A DNA stretch of 64,000 bases from Betaproteobacteria bacterium (GTDB lineage Bacteria > Pseudomonadota > Gammaproteobacteria > Burkholderiales > Rhodocyclaceae). Where the stretch lies: contig WQYQ01000002.1 in the NCBI GenBank assembly GCA_009781175.1, positions 186,001 through 250,000 of the forward strand, given 5' to 3'. Of this stretch, positions 27,691 to 38,176 are shown piece after piece. Made by a program: the position numbers and the translations under genes. The notes beneath the pieces are model-generated. The model made no database searches, was not told where the DNA came from, and saw only the letters and a list, made by a program, of their open reading frames with translations. How positions within the stretch are numbered: the first letter of the stretch is position 1; each line of letters opens with the position of its first letter.

Positions 27691-27766
27691 GGCTGGGGAG
27701 GAAGGACTCGAACCCTCGAATGCCGGAATCAAAATCCGGTGCCTTAACCAACTTGGCGACTCCCCA
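27690..27766 (-). tRNA. tRNA-Gln (anticodon UUG)
   Basis: 77 bases including an encoded CCA. The acceptor TGGGGAG pairs with CTCCCCA, the anticodon stem is CCGGA/TCCGG with loop TTTTGAT, and the T arm has GGTTCGAGTCC. It sits between ispE and prs, its usual place in betaproteobacteria. Confidence 0.97.
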
Positions 27767-27795
27767 AGAAACTTTTGTGCGGCATCACCGCCGCC

Positions 27796-28647
27796 TTACC
27801 GTTCCGGACCAACCGAATCAAACAGCGGATGCTGATCGAGCCCTTCGGCACACCAAGCTTTAACGCCACTTGGCAGCTTTTCAAGCACCGCCCGCGCCTC
27901 GACTTCGCTCTCGCAAGCCAGGAAAACACAAGCGCCCGATCCGCTCATCCGCGCCGCGCCGAACGCTTCGAGCATCGTGAGCGCGCTGTGCACCTGCGGG
28001 TACTTGCGGCAAACAACCGGCTGAAGATCGTTCCGGGTTGGCGCGTCCGGAAAGCTCGCAATTATCAGAGGTTCTGTGTCGCGTGTCAAATCTTCTGCCG
28101 TGAAAATCTCCGCGGTCGGCACGCAGACCGGCGGCTCGATCACGACATACCATGCCGGAGCTAAGCGCAAGGCATGCAAACGCTCCCCAACCCCCTCGGC
28201 AAAAGCGTTTTCGCCAAAAATAAAAAACGGAACGTCTGCGCCAAGTTCCAGACCCCATGCTTGCAGCATTTTCCGTTCGGCATTGATGCCCCATAAACGG
28301 TTCAAGGCGAGCAGCACACTTGCCGCATCGGAACTGCCGCCGCCGAGGCCGCCGCCCATCGGCAGATTTTTTTCGAGCGCAATGTCCACTCCGAGCCGGC
28401 AGCCGGTTTTTTGCTGCAACAAACGCGCGGCCCGAACAACCAGATCCGACTCCGCCGCAACGCCGGACAGCTCGCTCATGCGCCGGATCTCGCCATCTTC
28501 GCGCACGGCCAGATAAATCCAGTCGCCGTGATTAAGCATTCGGAACGCGGTTTGCAGCAGATGGTAGCCGTCTGGCCGGCGGCCGATCACGTGCAAAAAG
28601 AGGTTGATCTTGGCTGGCGCAAAAACGCGCGCGCGCATGCTACTCAT
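27796..28647 (-). CDS. ispE: 4-diphosphocytidyl-2-C-methyl-D-erythritol kinase
   Basis: 283 residues, a GHMP kinase of the MEP isoprenoid pathway. It phosphorylates CDP-ME at the 2-position. Landmarks are APAKINLFLHV at the N-terminus and the ATP loop LPMGGGLGGGSSDAA. The start overlaps the lolB stop by 8 bases; MRARVFAPAK three codons in is an alternative start. Confidence 0.96.
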   Translation of the reverse strand: MSSMRARVFAPAKINLFLHVIGRRPDGYHLLQTAFRMLNHGDWIYLAVREDGEIRRMSELSGVAAESDLVVRAARLLQQKTGCRLGVDIALEKNLPMGGGLGGGSSDAASVLLALNRLWGINAERKMLQAWGLELGADVPFFIFGENAFAEGVGERLHALRLAPAWYVVIEPPVCVPTAEIFTAEDLTRDTEPLIIASFPDAPTRNDLQPVVCRKYPQVHSALTMLEAFGAARMSGSGACVFLACESEVEARAVLEKLPSGVKAWCAEGLDQHPLFDSVGPER

Positions 28648-29224
28648 TGCCGGAACTTCCCTCCGCCCACTCCTCGATGCGCAAGCGGACCGTGATATCC
28701 CCGTTGCGCGCCTCGACCTGGGTGGGCCGGTTTGGCGTATCGGTCAAGTCCCCATAGCCGCTATAACTCAGCTGCCAATCGAGATCACGCATCGCGAGAA
28801 CACGTTGCGCTTGATCGCGCACGACCTCACCGGTATCGCGCCCGGGTTCAGCGCGCACCCAGTGTGCGAAACGCCGCAGCGGCAATGGCGCGCCGAGCAG
28901 CTCCTGCGCGAGCAATGTGTCGTCGCTGAACTGAAACTCCCGGCCGTCACCAAGCCTGGCATAAGCGCGATCCGGGTCAAGCTCCAGCTTCGCCAGCGTC
29001 TGGCCCAGCGGGGTTTCAAGGCTCACGCGGTCGCTGGCGCTCACATGTTGCCATGTGACCCGCAGCACATCCGCCTTCTCGGCTTGGCGGACCAGTACGC
29101 GCCCGGTCAAGGAAAAGTCATCACGCCCGGCGCCCTGCGGCAACAGCGGCGTCTGCGTCGTCGCACAGCCGCCAAGGCTCAGTGCCAGCAACAAAATTAT
29201 CCAGGCGAAATAACGGCTGCTCAT
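28640..29224 (-). CDS. lolB: Outer-membrane lipoprotein LolB
   Basis: 194 residues from MSSRYFAW; the ATG overlaps the TPR-gene stop as ATGA, so I prefer it to the ORF start at 29293. A signal peptide ends in the lipobox LGGC. LolB receives lipoproteins from LolA and inserts them into the outer membrane. The body fits the family (FSLTGRVLVRQ, VSLETPLGQTLAKL, DLDWQLSYSGY). Confidence 0.92.
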   Translation of the reverse strand: MSSRYFAWIILLLALSLGGCATTQTPLLPQGAGRDDFSLTGRVLVRQAEKADVLRVTWQHVSASDRVSLETPLGQTLAKLELDPDRAYARLGDGREFQFSDDTLLAQELLGAPLPLRRFAHWVRAEPGRDTGEVVRDQAQRVLAMRDLDWQLSYSGYGDLTDTPNRPTQVEARNGDITVRLRIEEWAEGSSGNE

Positions 29225-30966
29225 TCGGCGAACCGCTGCATCACTTTGCTCAGTTCTTCGCTTTCTGGGTGCTGCCGCAGGGATTCTTCCCACAGCGCAC
29301 GCGCAGCTTGTTTTTCACCAAGCATCCAGAGCACTTCGCCGAGGTGGGCGGCAATTTCCGGGTCCGGACGTGCCGCAAACGCACGCTGCAAATGCGCACG
29401 CGCGCCCTGCAAATCACCCGTGCGATAGAGCACCCAGCCCATGCTGTCGAGAATAAAACTATCATCGGGCGCCAATTCGAGCGCCTTGCTGATCAGTTTC
29501 TTGGCTTCGTCCAAATGCAGATTGCGGTCGGCGAATGAGTAACCGAGTGCGTTGTACGCCTGTGCCTCGTCAGGCTTGAGCGCGATCAGCTTGCGCAAGC
29601 CCTGCTCCATCACATCGACTTTGTCGAGGCGCTCGGCCAGCAATGCGTAGTCGTAGAGGAGGTCGGGCTGGTCCGGCTGTTTTTTGAGTGCCGCACCAAG
29701 CAGATCGAAGGCTTCTTGAACATGATTCTGTTCGCGCAGAATCTGTGCTTCGGCGAGAAAGAAAACCGTCGCTTCCTTGGGGTTATCCGCGCGCAGTTGT
29801 TCGAATTCAACGCGCGCGCCGGACAAATCGCCGTTACGCGCCTGGAGTAACGCCGCCCGCGCCAGGCCCGTGGTGCGTTTGGGCCCGCTCAGGCTGCGAT
29901 ACATCTCGATCGCATCGTCGATGCGTTTTTCCTCTTCGTAAAGCTGCGCCAACTGCAACCTGATCGTGTCCTGATCGGCGCGTTCGAGTTTCAATACGCG
30001 CAGAAACTCTTTCTCCGCGGCAGCCTTTTCACCCGCCTGCAACAACAGCAATGCGTAGGTGTAGCCAACGTCCGGATTGTCCGGCACTTCTTTGACGAGT
30101 TTTTCGAACTCGACACGCGCGACGGGATATTGACGATCGACCGCCAGCAAACGCGCATAGGCATAACGCACATCGCGCGCGGCCGGCTGCTGCGCAACAA
30201 ATTCTTTCAGGAAGGCCAGCGCAGCGGCCAAGCCGCTTTGTTGCTGGAGCAACTGCGCCTTAAGCACGGCGGCGGGCTCCCAATCGGGCCGCACTTTCAA
30301 AGCCTGATTCAATTCGGACAATGCCGCGTTCGAGTCTCCCGCGTTGAAAGCCGCATGCGCGCGCGCGAAATGCGCTTCGGGAAGCAGCAGATAAGGCTCG
30401 GTCAAACGATCGACCGAGGCGCGTACTTCGGCTTTGTCGGGATAGCGGTTCAGTGTCCGGTTCAGGCTCATCAATAAGCCACCCGACCGATCGGTATGCC
30501 GCGCCAGCAGATTGCCGAGCAACGGCTCAAGCTCGGCGAGCTTGCCCATTCCTCCGGCAAGCAAACCGGCCAGCATCTGAATCGCGGGCTCGGACTCCGG
30601 CTCTTCTTTAACCCACAAGCGCGCGGCTTCGAGCGCTTCGGGCGCGCGCCGCGCTGCGATCGCAACCTCGGCCGCGCGCTGGGCAATACGCGGATCCTGG
30701 GTTTTCCGCGCCAGTTCGATATAACCCTGCGCCGCAACGTCCAGATTTCCACGCGCGCCGGCAACCTCCGACATGAGCATCAAATAAAGAATTTCCGGCG
30801 TCAGCGCTTGATTGGGCAAAGCGCTCGTCGTCGGCGCCGAAGCGGCAGGCTCTGGCGGCGAATCCACCGTTTCCTGAGCGCCCGCGGCGGTCAACCCCAG
30901 ACTCATCGTCAGCGCTACCCATAGACGGGGCAAGCGGAAGCGGGAATAGGGTCGTTGCATAATCAT
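29221..30966 (-). CDS. Tetratricopeptide-repeat protein, exported
   Basis: 581 residues. A signal peptide ends near LTAAGA|QE, followed by about 10 TPR units through to the C-terminus (for example GDSNAALSELNQALKVRPDW and EAQAYNALGYSFADRN). TPR proteins are scaffolds. Its place just upstream of lolB is conserved in betaproteobacteria, and an outer-membrane or envelope role is likely. No enzymatic domain is visible. The gene overlaps lolB by 4 bases. Confidence 0.85.
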   Translation of the reverse strand: MIMQRPYSRFRLPRLWVALTMSLGLTAAGAQETVDSPPEPAASAPTTSALPNQALTPEILYLMLMSEVAGARGNLDVAAQGYIELARKTQDPRIAQRAAEVAIAARRAPEALEAARLWVKEEPESEPAIQMLAGLLAGGMGKLAELEPLLGNLLARHTDRSGGLLMSLNRTLNRYPDKAEVRASVDRLTEPYLLLPEAHFARAHAAFNAGDSNAALSELNQALKVRPDWEPAAVLKAQLLQQQSGLAAALAFLKEFVAQQPAARDVRYAYARLLAVDRQYPVARVEFEKLVKEVPDNPDVGYTYALLLLQAGEKAAAEKEFLRVLKLERADQDTIRLQLAQLYEEEKRIDDAIEMYRSLSGPKRTTGLARAALLQARNGDLSGARVEFEQLRADNPKEATVFFLAEAQILREQNHVQEAFDLLGAALKKQPDQPDLLYDYALLAERLDKVDVMEQGLRKLIALKPDEAQAYNALGYSFADRNLHLDEAKKLISKALELAPDDSFILDSMGWVLYRTGDLQGARAHLQRAFAARPDPEIAAHLGEVLWMLGEKQAARALWEESLRQHPESEELSKVMQRFAE

Positions 30967-31054
30967 TCAACTCCAGAGGCGATCTATGATTCGTTTGGAC
31001 CAGCAGGGCTAAGATCCGTTCTTCACCGATCTTATCAGTTCCCTTTCGCTTTCC

Positions 31055-31867
31055 ATGCCAGAACTTCCCGAAGTTGAAACGACCCGCTGCGGTATTGCAC
31101 CTCATCTGGAGGGCCGCGAGGTCAAAAGCGTGACCGTCCGCAACCCGCATTTGCGCCGCCCCGTGCCGGAAAAGCTTAAACACGAACTGCCCGGCCGGCG
31201 CATCGATGCGGTGATTCGGCGCGGCAAATATTTGCTGATCCGCGCGGGCGACGCAAGCTTGGTGATTCACCTCGGCATGTCCGGCAGTCTGCGTCTGGTT
31301 CCGCCCGATACGCCACCGCGCAAGCACGACCATGTGGACATCCAGTTCAGCGACCAAATTCTCCGCTATCACGACCCGCGCCGCTTCGGCCTTGTCGATT
31401 GGTGGCCCGGCGATGGCTCGGATCATCCGCTCGTTGCATCATTGGGGATCGAACCGCTCTCGCCCGAATTCGATGGCGCCTGGTTATTCGCAACGACCAG
31501 GGGGCGCCGCGGCGCGATCAAACTACTGTTGATGGATGCCCATATGATCGTCGGAGTCGGAAATATTTATGCGTCCGAAAGCCTCTTCCGCGCCGGCATC
31601 CGTCCCGGCACCGCAGCCGGACGGCTCTCCCGGGCACGCTGCGGACGCCTTGCTGAAGCGATTAAAACCACGCTCAACGATGCGATCCGCGCCGGCGGCA
31701 CAACATTGAAAGATTTCGTAAACGGCCACGGAGAGCCGGGCTATTTTCAAAACGAAGTCTACGTTTATGGACGCACGGATCAGGCTTGCCGCGTGTGCGG
31801 AAGTACGATTCGTCAAAAAATTCTTGGACAAAGGAATACTTTTTGGTGCCCTCACTGCCAAACCTGA
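31055..31867 (+). CDS. mutM: Formamidopyrimidine-DNA glycosylase
   Basis: 270 residues starting MPELPEVETTR, with catalytic Pro2 and Glu3. RRGKYLLI supplies the conserved lysine, and VGNIYASESLFRAGI precedes a C-terminal zinc finger of four Cys (CRVCGSTI... CPHC). It removes 8-oxoguanine from DNA. It is divergent from the TPR gene. Confidence 0.97.
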   Translation: MPELPEVETTRCGIAPHLEGREVKSVTVRNPHLRRPVPEKLKHELPGRRIDAVIRRGKYLLIRAGDASLVIHLGMSGSLRLVPPDTPPRKHDHVDIQFSDQILRYHDPRRFGLVDWWPGDGSDHPLVASLGIEPLSPEFDGAWLFATTRGRRGAIKLLLMDAHMIVGVGNIYASESLFRAGIRPGTAAGRLSRARCGRLAEAIKTTLNDAIRAGGTTLKDFVNGHGEPGYFQNEVYVYGRTDQACRVCGSTIRQKILGQRNTFWCPHCQT

Positions 31868-31967
31868 AACAGACAAGCTCCGTTCGTCGGCCGACAATCC
31901 ATAGGTGGAATGAATTTGGCTATGCTCCACAAATCGTCAAATCTATTAATCAAACTAGGCAGCACCC

Positions 31968-33941
31968 ATGAATTTGACAGATCAGTTTTCGGAATTTTCC
32001 GCTTGGCGTGGCCGCCTCGGTGCGGCTATTACGCAGCTCAAGGGCTGGCTCACAAATAACGAGGTCGGTGATGCGCAAACCGATCTACGTCTTGCTTATC
32101 TGATTGACCGGCTGCGCGATGAGAAGCTGACGGTTGCCTTTGTCGCGGAATTCTCGCGCGGCAAATCGGAACTCATCAACGCGGTGTTCTTCGCCAATTA
32201 CGGGGCGCGCATTTTGCCCTCGGCGACGGGCCGCACCACGATGTGTCCGACCGAACTTGCGTGGGATGCGCAACAGACGCCGTCCGTCTGTTTGCTGCCG
32301 ATCGAAACCCGCGCCCGCAATATCAGTATTGCCGAGTTCAAAAACCATCCCGACGAGTGGATCACGCTCCCGATTGAAATCGACTCGGCCGAAAGCCTGC
32401 AACAAGCCTTGGCCCGCGTGCGGGAAACCAAACGCGCATCGGTCGAAGAGGCCGAAAATCTCGGCTTCGTCATCGACCCGGAAGGAAAAACCGGAGCGCA
32501 CGTTGGTGCGGACGGCATGGTCGAGATCGCGGCTTGGCGGCACGCGCTGATCAATTTCCCGCATCCCTTGCTGAAACAGGGGCTCGTGATCATCGACACA
32601 CCGGGCCTCAATGCGATTGGCTCGGAACCGGAGCTGACGCTGTCTTTATTGCCCAATGCGCATGTGGCGCTGTTCGTCCTCGCCACCGATACCGGCGTCA
32701 CACAAAGCGACCTGGCGATTTGGCAGGAACATATCAACATTAGCCACGCCCAACAGCGCGGGCGTCTGGTGGTGCTCAACAAGATCGACAGCCTGTGGGA
32801 TGGGCTGCGCAGCGAAGCGCAAATCGAGCAAGAGATCAGCGACCAGGTTGCGTCCGTCAGCAAAACCCTCGCGATCCCGCCTTCCCAAGTTTTCCCGATC
32901 TCAGCCCAAAAAGCCTTGCTTGCCAAGGTGACGGGCGACACCGAACTCCTCGAACGCAGCCAGATCGGGGCATTGGAAGACGCGCTGACGGATTGGCTGC
33001 TGCCGACGCGCAAAGAAATCATTTGTGAAAATGCGCGTGGCGAAACTGGTGAAATCGTGCTGCGCACACGTGAATTGCTGGCCGCGCGCTTGCGCGGCGT
33101 GGAAGAGCAACTGCATGAACTGTCCGAACTGCGCGGCAAAAACCAGAGCGTCATCAGTTACATGATGCGCAAAGTGCGCGTCGAGAAAAACGAATTCGAA
33201 CAAGGCTTGCTGAAGTACAACGCAACGCGCAGCGTGTTCACATCTTTATCGAACAATCTTTTCGTTCATCTCGGGCTCGATTCCTTGCGTTCCGAAACAC
33301 GCAAAACCCGTGAAGCGATGCTCGACGCCCATTTCTCGCGCGGCTTGCGCAGCGCCATGAAGGACTTCTTCGACCGGCTGCATGACAGCCTGCGCAAGAC
33401 GGCCGACGAGGTTGCCGAAATCCAGAAAATGCTCGACTCGATGTACAAGAAATTCACGGTTGAGCACGGCCTGAAACTCGCCGCGCCAATCGGTTTTTCG
33501 ACCGAGCGTTATGAGCGGCAAATCGAGCAGTTGCGCAGCGCGTTCAACCAGCAGATCAATACCTTCAGCACGATGATGCTGCACAGCCGGGAAACGGTCA
33601 CACAACGCTTCTTCGATACGATCGCGCTCGAAGCGCGCCGCACGTTTGAAGCTGCGAACCGGGATATTGACCAATGGCTGCGCGCGGTCATGAGTCCGCT
33701 TGAAACTCAGGTCCGCGAATATCAGCTCCAGCTCAAGCGCCGCCTTGAAAGCATCCGGCGGATTCACGAAGCCACCGGCACGCTGGACGGGCGAATCGGC
33801 GAACTCGATCAGTCGGAACGACTGTTACGCCAACAGATCCGCGAACTCAAGCAGCTTGAGTACAACATCGGCGAAACCCTCGCGCTGCCAGGCGCGCTCG
33901 TGGAACCGGCCGCGGAAGCGCTACAGGCGCAAGCCGTTTAA
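31968..33941 (+). CDS. Dynamin-like GTPase
   Basis: 657 residues. The P-loop is EFSRGKSEL (about 47-55), where the usual first Gly is replaced. Switch 2 is DTPGLNAIG and the base-recognition motif is LNKID. The C-terminal half is helical, with coiled-coil-like stretches (LRQQIRELKQLEYN), as in membrane-remodelling dynamins. Bacterial dynamins act in membrane repair, cytokinesis or phage defence, but I cannot assign one here. It runs alone, with its own terminator. Confidence 0.85.
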   Translation: MNLTDQFSEFSAWRGRLGAAITQLKGWLTNNEVGDAQTDLRLAYLIDRLRDEKLTVAFVAEFSRGKSELINAVFFANYGARILPSATGRTTMCPTELAWDAQQTPSVCLLPIETRARNISIAEFKNHPDEWITLPIEIDSAESLQQALARVRETKRASVEEAENLGFVIDPEGKTGAHVGADGMVEIAAWRHALINFPHPLLKQGLVIIDTPGLNAIGSEPELTLSLLPNAHVALFVLATDTGVTQSDLAIWQEHINISHAQQRGRLVVLNKIDSLWDGLRSEAQIEQEISDQVASVSKTLAIPPSQVFPISAQKALLAKVTGDTELLERSQIGALEDALTDWLLPTRKEIICENARGETGEIVLRTRELLAARLRGVEEQLHELSELRGKNQSVISYMMRKVRVEKNEFEQGLLKYNATRSVFTSLSNNLFVHLGLDSLRSETRKTREAMLDAHFSRGLRSAMKDFFDRLHDSLRKTADEVAEIQKMLDSMYKKFTVEHGLKLAAPIGFSTERYERQIEQLRSAFNQQINTFSTMMLHSRETVTQRFFDTIALEARRTFEAANRDIDQWLRAVMSPLETQVREYQLQLKRRLESIRRIHEATGTLDGRIGELDQSERLLRQQIRELKQLEYNIGETLALPGALVEPAAEALQAQAV

Positions 33942-33963
33942 ACCATTCTTCGCATGCAAACGC

Positions 33964-33995
33964 AAAGGCGGCCAGACGGCCGCCTTTATTTTTGC
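33964..33995 (+). terminator. Rho-independent terminator after the dynamin gene
   Basis: Ten-base arms AAAGGCGGCC and GGCCGCCTTT around a short loop, followed by ATTTTTG. It lies between this gene and the convergent ferredoxin gene and may serve both. Confidence 0.9.
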
Positions 33996-34003
33996 CTCGC
34001 TAT

Positions 34004-34273
<270 letters not shown>

Positions 34274-34332
34274 TTACACATTCAGAGCGACGCCAATCGA
34301 TTCGCCCAGCATACCGGACAGTTATCCGTATT

Positions 34333-35363
<1,031 letters not shown>

Positions 35364-35729
35364 AAGCAGAATCCATCGCAGCCCGCCCGGATAGTCTCCC
35401 AATCGCGCCGGGACGGCAATAGTCCAAACGGGTACTCGGCTAAACCGCAATCGATTCGACACGAGGGTTCGAGTGTGGGCATCTGCTAGACTTTTAAGGT
35501 TTTTCAGGCGACAAGGCGCGGTATCGTAGAACTGTTCATAATCTGTCGCGAGAGTTCGTCAGCGGGACGAAGCGCAGCGCAGGAACCGGAGTTTATAGGT
35601 AATAAATGAGGATTCCGAGCAGCACATGAGCCCCGATCACGGACTCGCAGCAAGATTATGAACAAGTTCTTAACGGTCCCGCTAAACACACGCTAACCAT
35701 TCGCCTCTTTCCAGGGAAACCTTAGCCCT
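35364..35729. other. 366-bp intergenic region before ftsY
   Basis: A divergent promoter region for rsmD-coaD and ftsY. Most of its right half is the palindromic element at 35528-35670. The rest holds no gene I can support. Confidence 0.7.
35528..35670 (+). repeat. MITE-like palindromic element, copy 1
   Basis: 143 bp. The ends are imperfect terminal inverted repeats of about 34 bases: the left begins AGAACTGTTCATAATCTG and the reverse complement of the right begins AGAACTTGTTCATAATCTT. The interior also folds. It is about 89% identical, by hand alignment, to 36830-36973, in the same orientation. There is no coding capacity, so it would need a transposase in trans. Confidence 0.8.
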
Positions 35730-36830
35730 ATGTTCAGCTTTTGGAAAAAAGACAAGTCAGCCCCCGACGCCGCTGCACAACCCGAACCGGGCGCTCCTCC
35801 TCCGCCCGAGTTCGAGGACGCAACGCCCGCCGCAGAGCCTGCGGTTCCAGCGCCGCCTCCCGTGGAGGAGGAAGTGCCGGCCAAACGCTCCTGGATGGAG
35901 CGTTTGCGCGCGGGCCTGTCACGCACGCGCGCGCAAATCAACGCCGCAGCGGGCCCCGTGCTCGGCGGCAATGTCGAGGACATCTTTTCGCGCCGCAAAA
36001 TCGACGACGATTTGCTCGACGAACTCGAAACAACGCTGCTGACCGCCGATTGCGGCGTCGAAGCCACCCAGTATCTGATCGACGAAATGCGCAAACGCTG
36101 GAAACGCGACAAGCTCGAAACCGGCGATCAACTGCGCGATGTGCTGATGGAATTGCTCGAAGGCTTGCTGCGCCCGCTCGAACAATCGCTCGATATCGAT
36201 CGCCATCGTCCGACAATCATCATGCTCGCGGGCGTCAACGGCTCGGGCAAGACGACCTCGATCGGCAAGCTCGCACGGCGTTTTCAAGCGGAAGGCAAAA
36301 GCGTGCTGCTCGCCGCCGGCGACACCTTCCGTGCCGCGGCGCGCGAGCAGTTGCAGGAATGGGGCCGGCGCAACGATGTAACCGTCATCGCACAGGAATC
36401 CGGCGACCCCGCCGCGGTGATCTTCGATGCCATCAGCGCCGCCAAGGCGCGCAACATCGACATCGTGCTCGCCGACACGGCAGGCCGCCTGCCAACGCAA
36501 CTGCACCTGATGGAAGAAATCGCCAAAGTCCGTCGCGTGATCCAGAAAGCCGAACCGAGCGGGCCGCATGAAGTCCTACTTGTGCTCGATGCGAATATCG
36601 GCCAAAACGCGCTGCAACAGCTCAAAGCCTTCGATCAGGCAATCGGCGTCAGCGGGCTCATCGTCACCAAACTCGACGGCACAGCCAAAGGCGGCGTCCT
36701 CGCGGCCATCGCACGCACCAATCCAAAGCCGATACGTTTCATTGGCGTCGGCGAAGGCATCGAAGATTTGCAACCCTTCGTGGCGCGCGAATTCGTCGCA
36801 GCGCTTTTCGACCAGCCGAGCGGTGGCTGA
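35730..36830 (+). CDS. ftsY: Signal recognition particle receptor FtsY
   Basis: 366 residues. An acidic, Pro/Ala-rich N-terminal A domain (about 1-60) precedes the NG GTPase domain with GVNGSGKTTSIGKL, DTAGRLPTQ and TKLDGTAKGG. It docks SRP-ribosome complexes at the inner membrane. It is bracketed by two copies of the palindromic element, the second starting at its stop codon. Confidence 0.97.
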   Translation: MFSFWKKDKSAPDAAAQPEPGAPPPPEFEDATPAAEPAVPAPPPVEEEVPAKRSWMERLRAGLSRTRAQINAAAGPVLGGNVEDIFSRRKIDDDLLDELETTLLTADCGVEATQYLIDEMRKRWKRDKLETGDQLRDVLMELLEGLLRPLEQSLDIDRHRPTIIMLAGVNGSGKTTSIGKLARRFQAEGKSVLLAAGDTFRAAAREQLQEWGRRNDVTVIAQESGDPAAVIFDAISAAKARNIDIVLADTAGRLPTQLHLMEEIAKVRRVIQKAEPSGPHEVLLVLDANIGQNALQQLKAFDQAIGVSGLIVTKLDGTAKGGVLAAIARTNPKPIRFIGVGEGIEDLQPFVAREFVAALFDQPSGG

Positions 36831-36973
36831 GAACCTGTTCAGAATCTGTAGCGAGAGCCCGTCAGCGGGGCGAAGAGCAGCGCAGGAACCGGAGTTTATG
36901 AGTGATAAATGAGGATTCCGAGCAGCGCATGAGCCCCGATCACGGGCTCGCAGTAAGATTATGGATAGGTTCT
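36830..36973 (+). repeat. MITE-like palindromic element, copy 2
   Basis: 144 bp in direct orientation to copy 1. The left end reads AGAACCTGTTCAGAATCTG and the reverse complement of the right end reads AGAACCTATCCATAATCTT. It begins at the last base of the ftsY stop codon, so it could form the 3' hairpin of the ftsY transcript. Confidence 0.8.
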
Positions 36974-37013
36974 AAGAGCCGCGCGCCCAACAAGGCACAA
37001 GAGGTCCGCCCGC

Positions 37014-37526
37014 ATGTCCGCACCCGACAATATCGAAATACGCCCGGTCCGGCTCGCAGACGTCGAGTCGTTCCACACCTATTTGGAAGTCATCACGCAC
37101 GAGCGGCGTTACTGGAGCAAAATCGAACCCAAAACATTGCCCGAACTGCTCCAGTGGTTCACCAAGGCGCTGAAACAAGGCGCGCCTTTCCTCATTGCTT
37201 GCGACGGAGAGGAAGTCATCGGCCATGCGGATCTCACAATTCCGACGCTGGAAGGCCATACGCATCTAGGCGTGCTCAACATGAGCCTGTTGCCACCTTA
37301 CCGGGGCCGCGGCATCGGTTCACACTTGCTCAAGGCGATCGTCGCGGCGGCCTGGGCGCATGGGCTCACACGCATCGAACTGCAAGCCTATAGCAGCAAC
37401 ACCCTCGCGATCGGGGTCTATGAGCGCGCTGGTTTCCGCCACGAGGGGCGGCGGCGTAAAGCGCGCTTCCTCGACGGAGAGTACGATGACGCCGTCCTGA
37501 TGGCTTTGTTGCGCGATAACACATGA
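37014..37526 (+). CDS. GNAT-family N-acetyltransferase
   Basis: 170 residues with the acetyl-CoA site (Q/R)xxGxG/A seen as YRGRGIGSHLLKAIV and the C-terminal EL-QAY-S-N-LAI-YERAGF motif (in parts: ELQAYSSN, YERAGFRHEG). The acceptor is unknown; the pattern resembles YhhY or RimJ-like enzymes. It overlaps ftsE as ATGA, so it is part of that operon. Confidence 0.88.
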   Translation: MSAPDNIEIRPVRLADVESFHTYLEVITHERRYWSKIEPKTLPELLQWFTKALKQGAPFLIACDGEEVIGHADLTIPTLEGHTHLGVLNMSLLPPYRGRGIGSHLLKAIVAAAWAHGLTRIELQAYSSNTLAIGVYERAGFRHEGRRRKARFLDGEYDDAVLMALLRDNT

Positions 37527-38176
37527 TCCGGTTTGAAGCAGTATCTAAGCACTACCCCGGCGGCGTGCAAGGACTTTCGAACATTAGCCTCGACATCCGC
37601 AGCGGCGAGCTGATCGTACTGCGCGGTCACTCCGGCGCAGGGAAAAGCACGCTGCTGAAACTGATTCCCGCTCTCGAACGCCCGAGCGCAGGCCGGGTTC
37701 TGCTGAACGGCCAGGATGTAGGCCGGCTGCCCCCTGGCGCGGTGCCGTATCTGCGCCGCAGCCTGGGCCTCGTGATGCAGGAGAGCCGTTTGCTGTTCGA
37801 CCGAACGGTTTTCGACAATGTGCAGCTGCCGCTCATCATTGCCGGTTTGCCGCCGAAAGAGGCTGCCAAACGCACCGAAGCCGCGCTCGAACGCGTTGGT
37901 CTGCGCGAATTCGCGCGAGCGATGCCGATCACCCTTTCCGGCGGCGAGCAGCAACGTGCCGCAATTGCCCGCGCCATCGTGAACCGGCCTTCGATCGTGA
38001 TCGCCGACGAGCCGACCGCGCACCTCGACGCCGACTATGCCAACGAAATATCGGCGCTATTCTGCTCTTTCAATGCCGCGGGCGTCACATTGATCGTCGC
38101 AACCCATGACGATCATCTGTTCGCCACCCGTGCGCCGCGCCGCATCGAACTTTCGCACGGGAAGCTGCTGTCATGA
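37523..38176 (+). CDS. ftsE: Cell-division ABC transporter ATPase FtsE
   Basis: 217 residues. Walker A GHSGAGKST, signature LSGGEQQR and Walker B IVIADEP are all intact. With FtsX it controls peptidoglycan hydrolases at the septum. It starts in the GNAT stop codon and overlaps ftsX by 4 bases. ftsY, GNAT, ftsE and ftsX form the local cluster. Confidence 0.96.
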   Translation: MIRFEAVSKHYPGGVQGLSNISLDIRSGELIVLRGHSGAGKSTLLKLIPALERPSAGRVLLNGQDVGRLPPGAVPYLRRSLGLVMQESRLLFDRTVFDNVQLPLIIAGLPPKEAAKRTEAALERVGLREFARAMPITLSGGEQQRAAIARAIVNRPSIVIADEPTAHLDADYANEISALFCSFNAAGVTLIVATHDDHLFATRAPRRIELSHGKLLS

